A DNA stretch of 5,297 nucleotides from Bacillota bacterium (lineage in GTDB: Bacteria; Armatimonadota; Hebobacteria; Hebobacterales; Hebobacteraceae): assembly GCA_030597345.1 (NCBI GenBank), contig JAUVSA010000159.1, forward strand, positions 1 to 5,297, given 5' to 3'. Shown in pieces: positions 1 to 4,821 of the stretch. The first letter of the stretch is position 1, and each line of letters begins with the position of its first letter. Both the position numbers and the translations under genes were made by a program. The notes beneath the pieces were generated by a model. That model ran no database searches, was not told the DNA's origin, and saw only the letters and a program-made list of their open reading frames with translations.

Positions 1-352
1 AGCTGGTGATCCGAATCCGCTCGGAGCCTTCAATCATCACCCGAATGTGGCCATCGGGGAGAGGCAGGGTTTTGACGACCTCTCCCAGAGTCCCAACCTC
101 ATAGAGGTCATCCGGGCCAGGATCGTCGACGGCGATGTTCCGCTGTGCGATCAGCGCGATCCGCTTCTTGTCCTTCATGGCAGCTTCGAGCGCCTGGAGG
201 GAGCGGGCCCGTCCTACGAACAGAGGCACGACCAGGTAAGGATAGATCACCGCGCCGCGGGTCGGGAGCACCGCGACTTCACCCGGCGTACTTTCCCTCA
301 CCTGCTTCGTCTCCTCAGGATTCACCATTCTGGCCTCTTTCATCTCCGACAC
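1..352 (-). CDS. lon: ATP-dependent protease Lon, N-terminal fragment (runs off left edge)
   Basis: This is the first 117 codons of a Lon-type AAA+ serine protease, a cytosolic hexamer that degrades misfolded and some regulatory proteins. Only the start of the N-terminal substrate-binding domain is present. The hallmark segments are a beta-strand opening at about residues 26-48 (VAVLPTRGAVIYPYLVVPLF, then VGR), a helix with SLQALEAAMKDKK at 51-63, and DDPGPDDLYEVGTLGEVV at 76-93, all typical of bacterial Lon. I chose GTG at 352 because a perfect AAGGAG lies 6 nt upstream; ATG at 343 or 328 in the same frame are alternatives, the latter preceded by AAGAGG. It lies 35 bp downstream of clpX and is the third gene of clpP-clpX-lon. 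The ATPase and Ser-Lys protease domains lie outside the window, so a stand-alone Lon N-domain protein cannot be formally excluded, although the operon context favours full Lon. Confidence 0.9.
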   Translation of the reverse strand, partial: MSEMKEARMVNPEETKQVRESTPGEVAVLPTRGAVIYPYLVVPLFVGRARSLQALEAAMKDKKRIALIAQRNIAVDDPGPDDLYEVGTLGEVVKTLPLPDGHIRVMIEGSERIRITS

Positions 353-358
353 GGTCCG

Positions 359-364
359 CTCCTT
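359..364 (-). promoter_or_regulatory. Shine-Dalgarno deciding the lon start
   Basis: On the minus strand this is AAGGAG, 6 nt before the GTG at 352. It lies inside the 35-bp clpX-lon gap and is better placed for GTG 352 than for ATG 343 (15 nt away). A second, weaker AAGAGG precedes ATG 328, so two starts may compete. Confidence 0.6.
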
Positions 365-387
365 GTTCGCGGGGATGATTCCTGCTG

Positions 388-1701
388 CTAACTGGCGCGG
401 CGCTCCTGGGCCTCGGGCGGAGACGGCTCCTCCTGCTCGCTCCCCGCCTCCTCACCTTCGATCCGCTCCACGAACCTGGCCGGCTGTTGGCGTCGAACGG
501 CTTCGGCAGTGACGAGGCACTTCCCCTTGCCACTGCGAGAAGGGACCTCGTACATGATGTCGAGCATGACTTCTTCGATGATGGTGCGGAGAGCCCGTGC
601 GCCGGTCCGACGCTCGATGGCCTGCTCGGCGATGGCTTCCAGCGCGTCCTGGCTGAACTCCAGTTCGACGCCATCCCATTCGAGGTATCTGCCGTATTGG
701 TGAACCAGGGCATTCTTCGGCTCCACCAGTATCCTCAGCAAGTCTTGCTTCTCCAGCGGGCCCAACGTGGCCACCACCGGCAGGCGGCCTACGAACTCGG
801 GGATGAACCCGAAGCGGAGCAGATCCTCGGGGAGGACCTTGCGCAGAATCTCCCCGAGCGACGCCTCTCGCGTGTCACTAAACACGGGCTTGAGCCCGAA
901 CGGCCGCCCCTCGCTGGTGCGGCTGCGGATGATATCTTCCAGCCCCTCGAAAGTGCCGCCGCAGATGAACAGGATGTCAGTTGAGTTCATCTGGATGCAT
1001 TCCTGCTGCGGGTGTTTGCGCCCCCCCTGAGGCGGAATATTGGCGATGGTACCCTCGAGGATCTTCAGCAGTGCCTGCTGCACGCCCTCTCCGCTCACAT
1101 CGCGCGTGATGGACCGATTCTCACTCTTGCGCGCGATCTTGTCGATCTCGTCTATGTACACGATGCCGCGCTGCGCGCGCTCCACGTTCCCGTCGGCGGC
1201 CTGGTATAGCTTGAGAAGGATGTTCTCGACGTCTTCGCCTACGTAGCCGGCCTCCGTCAGGGTGGTGGCGTCGGTAATGCAGAACGGCACGTCGAGGATC
1301 CTGGCCAGCGTCTGCGCGAGCAGAGTTTTGCCGCTCCCGGTGGGACCGATCAGCAGGATGTTGCTCTTCTGCAGCTCGACGGTCTCGTCGTCATCCCGCC
1401 CCATCTGGATCCGCTTGTAGTGGTTGTAGACGGCGACCGATAACACTCGCCGAGCATGCTCCTGACCGATGACGTACTCGCTCAGGTCCCGACAGATCTC
1501 CTTGGGAGTGGGAATGGGAAGCGTGAACGGCAGCTCCCCCTCCGCCGCCGTCGGCGCGTGGTCTTCTTCCAGCAGTTGGTGGCAGAGCGCAGTGCATTCG
1601 CCGCAGATGAAGACGCCATCGCCGGCAATCAGACGCCCCCCCACATCGCTTTGTGTCTTTCCGCAAAAGGAGCACTGCGGCTCCGTCCTACGCGTTCGCA
1701 T
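388..1701 (-). CDS. clpX: ATP-dependent Clp protease ATP-binding subunit ClpX
   Basis: ClpX is a cytosolic hexameric AAA+ unfoldase that recognises tagged substrates and threads them into ClpP. At 437 aa it is slightly longer than usual (about 420). The N-terminal zinc-binding domain has CSFC at 10-13 and CGEC at 33-36. The Walker A motif is GPTGSGKT at 119-126, the substrate-gripping pore-1 loop is GYVG at 152-155, and Walker B is VYIDEID at 181-187 with D184/E185. The RKH pore loop is at 228-230. An IGF-type ClpP-docking tripeptide, FGL, is at 268-270. The box VII arginine finger is R306 in PEFVGRLPV, and sensor 2 is GAR at 367-369 (R369). The last 25 or so residues are an acidic, Glu/Ser/Pro-rich tail. 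ATG at 1701 has GGAGGAG 5 nt upstream and starts 34 bp after the clpP stop. Every functional motif is intact, so it should be an active partner of the ClpP encoded just upstream. Confidence 0.98.
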   Translation of the reverse strand: MRTRRTEPQCSFCGKTQSDVGGRLIAGDGVFICGECTALCHQLLEEDHAPTAAEGELPFTLPIPTPKEICRDLSEYVIGQEHARRVLSVAVYNHYKRIQMGRDDDETVELQKSNILLIGPTGSGKTLLAQTLARILDVPFCITDATTLTEAGYVGEDVENILLKLYQAADGNVERAQRGIVYIDEIDKIARKSENRSITRDVSGEGVQQALLKILEGTIANIPPQGGRKHPQQECIQMNSTDILFICGGTFEGLEDIIRSRTSEGRPFGLKPVFSDTREASLGEILRKVLPEDLLRFGFIPEFVGRLPVVATLGPLEKQDLLRILVEPKNALVHQYGRYLEWDGVELEFSQDALEAIAEQAIERRTGARALRTIIEEVMLDIMYEVPSRSGKGKCLVTAEAVRRQQPARFVERIEGEEAGSEQEEPSPPEAQERRAS

Positions 1702-1735
1702 TACCTCTCCTCCACTTCTTCACACCCGACCCACC

Positions 1736-2353
1736 CTAGCTCCCGCCGGCCGGCTTCGGCTTCGTCTCTGCCGATGGCACGGAGAGCACGTCATCAACGA
1801 TGCCGTATGCCTTCGCCTCCTCGGCAGTCATCCACCGGTCTCGCTCGGTATCGAGCTTTATGGTCTCGACATCCTGCCCGGTGTGGTGGGCCAGAATCTC
1901 GTTGATGCGGTCGCGGGTCCGAAGCAGCTCGCGAGTGAAGATCTCAACATCGGTCACCTGGCCATATGTCCCACTGACGGGCTGGTGAATCAGCACCCGC
2001 GAATTGGGCAGTGCACTCCGCTTCCCCTTGGTTCCGGCGGCAAGCAGAAGAGCGCCCATGCTGCACGCTTTGCCCACACAGAAGGTCTTTATATCCGGCT
2101 TCACAAGCTGCATCGTATCGTAGATGGCGAGCCCGGCCGTTACTTCCCCGCCCAGGGTGTTGATATACAGCTCTACCTCTTTTTCGGGATCTTCGCTCTG
2201 AAGGTAAAACAACTGGCCGATTACCAGGCTGGCAACGGTATCGTTGATCTCACTCCCGATGAAGATGATGCGGTTCTGCAGCAAGCGGGAGAACAGGTCC
2301 CAAGACCGCTCCCCCCGGGGTGTCTGCTCGACCACGCTGGGTATGTACAGCAT
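1736..2353 (-). CDS. clpP: ATP-dependent Clp protease proteolytic subunit ClpP
   Basis: ClpP is a serine peptidase (family S14) that forms a double-heptamer barrel and degrades proteins unfolded by ClpX or ClpA/C. It is 205 aa, normal for the family. The frame is open 48 codons further upstream, but ATG at 2353 is the start: it gives the family N-terminus MLYIPSVVEQTPRGER and has AGGAGG 6 nt upstream. The catalytic triad is Ser98 (GKACSMG, 94-100), His123 (LIHQP, 121-125) and Asp172 (TERDRW, 169-174). The oxyanion-hole region is INTLGGEV at 64-71, where most ClpPs have INSPGGSV, and the segment after the His is PVSGTYGQ instead of the usual PLGGxxGQ. TAGLAIYDTM and MTAEEAKAYGIVDDV are typical. 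It is first in clpP-clpX-lon; the trigger-factor gene often found upstream is absent and an ANTAR regulator gene takes that place. I expect it to be active, but it could be one of several ClpP paralogues in this genome. Confidence 0.97.
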   Translation of the reverse strand: MLYIPSVVEQTPRGERSWDLFSRLLQNRIIFIGSEINDTVASLVIGQLFYLQSEDPEKEVELYINTLGGEVTAGLAIYDTMQLVKPDIKTFCVGKACSMGALLLAAGTKGKRSALPNSRVLIHQPVSGTYGQVTDVEIFTRELLRTRDRINEILAHHTGQDVETIKLDTERDRWMTAEEAKAYGIVDDVLSVPSAETKPKPAGGS

Positions 2354-2359
2354 TGGCTG

Positions 2360-2365
2360 CCTCCT
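2360..2365 (-). promoter_or_regulatory. Shine-Dalgarno of clpP
   Basis: AGGAGG on the minus strand, 6 nt before ATG 2353. It fixes the start at MLYIPS and rules against the longer open frame reaching 2497. The stretch from this site to the start codon, GGAGGCAGCCAATG, is identical to that of the ANTAR gene at 3499-3512. Confidence 0.8.
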
Positions 2366-2423
2366 GTCCACACGGCCGACTGGACTCTCTCCCAATCGAG
2401 CCAGGAGCCCCGCAAGTCGGACC
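2361..2423 (-). promoter_or_regulatory. Possible structured leader just upstream of clpP
   Basis: On the minus strand GGTCCGACT (2423-2415) can pair with AGTCGGCC (2381-2374) as an 8-bp stem with one bulged base. Inside its loop lies CTCCTG (2407-2402), which is perfectly complementary to CAGGAG (2366-2361) of the clpP Shine-Dalgarno. The two pairings cannot coexist in a simple secondary structure. Six-base complements to a purine-rich Shine-Dalgarno are common by chance in GC-rich DNA, so this is tentative. Confidence 0.25.
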
Positions 2424-2725
2424 GGTGGACCCAGTAATAGGTACCCGAAAAAGACCCCCGCCTCACAAACACCTTGTCCACCCGAACCACACCTCAAGAG
2501 ACGCGGACTCCGCGCCGGGCACGCGACACGCCCAGCGGCAGCTTATCAATACCATGTTCGGGCGAATCTCACCTGTCCCTCTACTGCAACAACGGAGGAC
2601 CTGAGCGGCCCCTGCGCTGCCCCAAGAGCCATGCCGATGGAAAGCAAGCGACCATTCACACTCGGCCCATGCCCCCGGCTGCCAGCCCAGGACCGGGCTC
2701 CACCCGGGAGTCGCCAGGGGGATCG

Positions 2726-2778
2726 GGATTCGACAGCGGCGAGGGAACTGGAACCGTTGCGCCTGCGAGGATTCGACA
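2726..2778. repeat. Pair of 10-bp direct repeats GGATTCGACA
   Basis: GGATTCGACA occurs at 2726-2735 and again at 2769-2778 on the plus strand (TGTCGAATCC on the minus strand). The copies start 43 bp apart, about four helical turns, within the non-coding stretch between the ANTAR gene and clpP. This may be a pair of protein-binding half-sites or chance. Confidence 0.3.
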
Positions 2779-2833
2779 ATTACGAGGCCCTTTTCCTCTT
2801 CCAATCCCGGTCGCGAGCGGCCCCGGCGACACG

Positions 2834-2853
2834 CCGCGGAGTCGGCCCCGCGG
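2834..2853 (-). terminator. Possible GC-rich hairpin downstream of the ANTAR gene
   Basis: CCGCGG, an 8-nt loop and CCGCGG again form a 6-bp all-GC stem beginning about 10 nt past the ANTAR stop codon. No U-tract follows on the minus strand, so it is not a textbook intrinsic terminator. It could slow polymerase or protect the 3' end; read-through into clpP is plausible. Confidence 0.3.
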
Positions 2854-2862
2854 AGAGGAGCC

Positions 2863-3501
2863 TTACGCGGTGGGGACCCCGTCGGCTTCGCGGGAGTGTT
2901 TGGGCAGCCGCGCGTCGGCGCGAATGACGTGCCAGGCCGTCTCGATGAGCTTCCGGTTCCGATTCCGGCTCTCTCGCTGCAGCGCGCGGTGTGCCTCCTC
3001 CTCGCTGAGTGCGAAGCGACGCATGAGGACGGCCTTCGCGCGACTCAGCACTTTCCGGTTTTCGGTCGATTCTCGTACCTCGGTCAGTTGGCGGCCGAGC
3101 TGACGGAAATCCCGGGCACGAGCGGCCGCCAGGCGCACCGCGGCTATGAGGGCCTCTGCCGGCAACGGCTCGACAATATGGATCAGCGCGCCGGCATCGA
3201 GGGCGAGCTTCGCGGCCTGATGGGAACAGGCCGGCGTGAGGAGGACGAGGCCTGGGCCGCCGTTCGCGGCGACCCGGGCGAAGGCGGAAGCCAGCGAGAA
3301 GCTGCGAGTGCTGGTGCGAAGGAGGACGACGGCCGGGCGCAGCTCACGCACCCGGTCGTACGCGCTGCCAGTGACGAGTGAGAAGGCCCGGACCGAACAC
3401 CCATAGCTCCGCAGGCTGCGGGCAATCTGTCCGGCCGCGCCCGTCGTGTCCGCCACGACCGCGACCCGAATCGATTGGCTTCGTGCTTGAGACGACGGCA
3501 T
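2863..3501 (-). CDS. AmiR/NasT-type ANTAR regulator with degenerate receiver domain
   Basis: This 212-aa protein has the architecture of the AmiR/NasT family of RNA-binding antiterminators. Residues 11-125 are a receiver-like alpha/beta domain (beta-1 VAVVAD at 13-18). The phosphoacceptor position after strand 3 (PAVVLLRTST, 56-65) is Arg62, not Asp, and the conserved Lys before the cis-proline is Glu111 (IVEPL). Thr89 (VLLTPA) is kept. A helical, probably coiled-coil linker spans about 118-150. The ANTAR domain at about 145-195 shows AKAVLM (155-160), LSEEEAHRAL (165-174) and NRNRKLIETAWHVI (180-193), matching the family's three-helix bundle, which binds paired hexaloop hairpins in nascent RNA to prevent termination. 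ATG 3501 has GGAGG 6 nt upstream. It stands alone: DUF362 ends 214 bp upstream and clpP begins 509 bp downstream. It is likely controlled by a partner protein or by dimer geometry rather than phosphorylation. The target RNA is unknown. Confidence 0.88.
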   Translation of the reverse strand: MPSSQARSQSIRVAVVADTTGAAGQIARSLRSYGCSVRAFSLVTGSAYDRVRELRPAVVLLRTSTRSFSLASAFARVAANGGPGLVLLTPACSHQAAKLALDAGALIHIVEPLPAEALIAAVRLAAARARDFRQLGRQLTEVRESTENRKVLSRAKAVLMRRFALSEEEAHRALQRESRNRNRKLIETAWHVIRADARLPKHSREADGVPTA

Positions 3502-3566
3502 TGGCTGCCTCCGCGAACAGAATGCGCCTTCCAGTCCCTAAGCGGAACGGAGGGCAGCCATTGCCC
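3502..3566 (-). promoter_or_regulatory. Candidate ribosome-binding-site switch in the leader of the ANTAR gene
   Basis: On the minus strand TGGCTGCC (3560-3553), a bulged C and TCCG (3551-3548) are complementary to CGGAGGCAGCCA (3513-3502). This is 12 base pairs interrupted by one bulge, with a loop of about 34 nt, and it buries the whole Shine-Dalgarno up to the ATG. The same anti-Shine-Dalgarno segment can instead form a local hairpin, GGGCA-ATGGC-TGCCC (3566-3552), which would free the ribosome binding site. The two folds are mutually exclusive, as in translational switches. No known riboswitch class is recognised. Confidence 0.45.
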
Positions 3567-3610
3567 TGCAAGGTCCAGCCGCCGTGGCCGGCAGACTCGC
3601 GCGCTGTTCG

Positions 3611-3628
3611 TGGCTACGAGTGTAGCCA
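3611..3628. repeat. 18-bp perfect dyad over the candidate -10
   Basis: TGGCTAC-GAGT-GTAGCCA is a 7-bp perfect inverted repeat around a 4-bp centre. On the minus strand it contains the proposed -10 box TACACT, so a protein bound here would block the promoter. If transcription starts near 3612, most of the dyad is not in the RNA, which favours a DNA operator over an RNA hairpin. Confidence 0.5.
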
Positions 3629-3647
3629 TGCCCCTACGCGGAGGCAA
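3619..3647 (-). promoter_or_regulatory. Candidate sigma70-type promoter for the ANTAR gene
   Basis: On the minus strand TTGCCT (-35, 3647-3642) and TACACT (-10, 3624-3619) are separated by exactly 17 bp. Each box matches 4 of 6 consensus positions. Transcription would start near 3612, giving a leader of about 110 nt. It is the best pair I found in the gap, but two 4/6 matches can arise by chance. Confidence 0.4.
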
Positions 3648-3655
3648 GCGGATGA

Positions 3656-3673
3656 TGTGAGAGTACGCTCACA
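3656..3673. repeat. 18-bp near-perfect dyad upstream of the candidate -35
   Basis: TGTGAG-AGTACG-CTCACA has 6-bp perfect arms, and the centre is itself palindromic except for one mismatched pair. Its centre is 45 bp from that of the dyad at 3611-3628, so the two flank the proposed promoter. As RNA it would be a 6-bp stem with a 6-nt loop, but the loop (CGUACU on the minus strand) lacks the A1 and G4 expected of ANTAR targets. Confidence 0.45.
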
Positions 3674-3684
3674 ACAATGGGAGT

Positions 3685-3707
3685 GACGGAGCCGCCTGTG
3701 CCCCGTC
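3685..3707 (-). terminator. Possible weak terminator after the DUF362 gene
   Basis: On the minus strand GACGGGG (3707-3701), a 9-nt loop and CTCCGTC (3691-3685) form a 7-bp stem with one G-U pair, starting 9 nt past the stop codon. The downstream sequence ACTCCCATTGTTGTG is only mildly T-rich, so termination would be inefficient or factor-assisted. Confidence 0.35.
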
Positions 3708-3715
3708 TGACACAT

Positions 3716-4810
3716 TCAGCTGCCGGGGTAAGAAGAGAACAACCTCCCCCACTTCGTCTCCAGCGCGTCTTTCACGCGGCCCTTCCCCACACACGGATAC
3801 CAGTACACGTCGTGGTAGAGCTTCGAGGCGACGTAGGACCAAGGGGCGAGGGCGGTGCGCAGCAGGAACTTCTCGAGGGGTTTCAGGGGGCCCCAGTAGA
3901 TCGCCTTCTGGCCGCGGCTGGCGAACGTGTTCTGCTCCCGGGTGAAGCCCCAGTTCTCGCCGGAAATATCGTCACCAACCACCTCGATCTCGCCGGGATC
4001 GCCCACCCCCAGCCCCGCCTCGTGGGCGAGCCGGATGAAATCCAGTGACATCGGATCGAATCCCATCATCTTCGCGGTGATGGCATCGATGGCGACCTGG
4101 TCGCCGCTGGCGAGGATCAGATCCTTCTCATGTGGCACCATGCACCGCGGCCCCGGCCCGTCGCCCGTGAAGGTGGCGTCGGTGACCGCGAAGATGCCGG
4201 GATGGATCTCCTTCTGGATGGTGAGGAGATCCACCAGTGTCTCGTGGATCATCGAATGCGTCCAGTGGCGCCGCTCGTGCAGCAGCCCGCCGAAGGCGTT
4301 CTTCATCGCCCCGGTCATGGTGGTGAAGACATGCGTCTTCGCGGTCGGCAGCTGGATGATGTTGCTGCCAATCAGCCGCTTTGGAATGCGAATGCCGTCC
4401 GGGAAGATCTCCGGAAGCGCCAGCATCTTCCCCTTCGGCTCATAGGTGATCCAGTCCTCACCCTCCTCGTAGAGGTGGACATTCCGGATGTCGTGCTTCT
4501 CCAGCACCGGCTTGTGCTTGTTAGCAACCTCGCCTTTCCGAGCGGAGACGACGACCGTCCGGTTGTGCGCGCCATACACCTTCTCCCGGGGCCAGCCATC
4601 CGCAAGGAGCTTCTTGATCACCCCTTCGAGCTGCCACGGAGCGGTCGAGCAGGCCGGGTACCAGTGCTGCCAGGAGATGTTGATCTTGAGAGCTACCTCG
4701 GACTCCCGGTCGAGGTGATCGCGGTAGCCGGCGAGATCCAGCAGGCGCGCGTAGTCGTCGAGAACCGTGTCGGGCTTGGTGCGCAGCGCGGCGACGATGG
4801 GACGGCTCAC
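3716..4810 (-). CDS. DUF362 domain-containing protein
   Basis: This 364-aa soluble protein belongs to the DUF362 family, whose biochemical role is not established. Family landmarks are KINISWQHWYPACSTAPWQL (42-61), QLPTAKTH (153-160) followed by TGAMKNAFGG (166-175), DATFTGDGPGP (211-221), and LILASGDQVAIDAITAKMMG (231-250). The invariant-looking K158, H160, K170, N171 and the GDGPGP turn are present and may form a binding site. Some DUF362 proteins carry a 4Fe-4S ferredoxin module; this one has only scattered cysteines (54, 223, 340) and no CxxCxxC cluster. There is no signal peptide or membrane segment. The extra C-terminal region (about 290-364) is rich in Trp and Tyr (YWGPLKPLEKF, YHDVYWYPCVGKGRVKDALE) and has no function I recognise. 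GTG 4810 is preceded 5 nt upstream by AGGAGG. It begins 10 bp after the UbiA-type gene ends, so a shared pathway is likely but is my inference. Confidence 0.88.
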   Translation of the reverse strand: MSRPIVAALRTKPDTVLDDYARLLDLAGYRDHLDRESEVALKINISWQHWYPACSTAPWQLEGVIKKLLADGWPREKVYGAHNRTVVVSARKGEVANKHKPVLEKHDIRNVHLYEEGEDWITYEPKGKMLALPEIFPDGIRIPKRLIGSNIIQLPTAKTHVFTTMTGAMKNAFGGLLHERRHWTHSMIHETLVDLLTIQKEIHPGIFAVTDATFTGDGPGPRCMVPHEKDLILASGDQVAIDAITAKMMGFDPMSLDFIRLAHEAGLGVGDPGEIEVVGDDISGENWGFTREQNTFASRGQKAIYWGPLKPLEKFLLRTALAPWSYVASKLYHDVYWYPCVGKGRVKDALETKWGRLFSSYPGS

Positions 4811-4815
4811 CTGGA

Positions 4816-4821
4816 CCTCCT
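4816..4821 (-). promoter_or_regulatory. Shine-Dalgarno of the DUF362 gene, overlapping the upstream stop codon
   Basis: AGGAGG on the minus strand, 5 nt before GTG 4810. Its first base is the last base of the UbiA-type gene's TGA (4823-4821). This layout supports translational coupling of the two genes and fixes the GTG start. Confidence 0.75.

Larger units (their letters stand above)
2354..2862 (-). other. 509-bp stretch without a convincing gene between the ANTAR gene and clpP
   Basis: No ORF here has a good ribosome binding site or a recognisable family. Small open frames exist, for example a TTG-started 113-codon frame from 2804 to 2463 on the minus strand, but their translations look like non-coding GC-rich sequence. 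The region must hold the clpP promoter or leader unless clpP is transcribed from the ANTAR promoter. I see no clear -35/-10 pair; TATTAC at 2434-2439 (minus strand) is a possible -10 without a matching -35. I found no CIRCE-type (TTAGCACTC) or CtsR-type operator. Short structured elements are a GC hairpin at 2500-2516, an imperfect hairpin at 2575-2600, a 10-bp direct repeat at 2726-2735 and 2769-2778, and pairings next to the clpP ribosome binding site. No tRNA or other known RNA was recognised. Confidence 0.6.

Noticed and set aside
487..984. A 165-codon plus-strand open frame inside clpX
   Set aside because: It is a mirror of clpX codons, with no independent ribosome binding site or family signature.
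1469..2437. A 322-codon plus-strand open frame opposite clpX and clpP
   Set aside because: It lies antisense to two well-identified genes, has no recognisable domain, and long antisense frames are expected in GC-rich coding DNA.
2354..2497. A 48-codon N-terminal extension of ClpP
   Set aside because: ATG 2353 has a strong AGGAGG at ideal spacing and yields the standard ClpP N-terminus; the extension is unlike any ClpP leader peptide.
2500..2516. An intrinsic terminator between the ANTAR gene and clpP
   Set aside because: A 7-bp stem with a triloop is present, but only TCTTG follows it on the minus strand, not a U-tract.
2463..2804. A 113-codon minus-strand frame in the gap upstream of clpP
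   Set aside because: It starts at TTG with no good Shine-Dalgarno, has an odd Trp/Cys/Arg-rich composition and shows no family resemblance; more likely non-coding.
3656..3673. A CRP/FNR-type site
   Set aside because: The arms TGTGA and TCACA are present, but they are separated by 8 bp rather than the 6 bp of the CRP consensus.
3611..3673. A canonical ANTAR dual-hairpin target upstream of the ANTAR gene
   Set aside because: Two hairpins with possible 6-nt loops exist, but neither loop has A at position 1 and G at position 4 on the minus strand, the second loop closes to 4 nt, the spacer is long, and the proposed transcription start would exclude most of them from the RNA.
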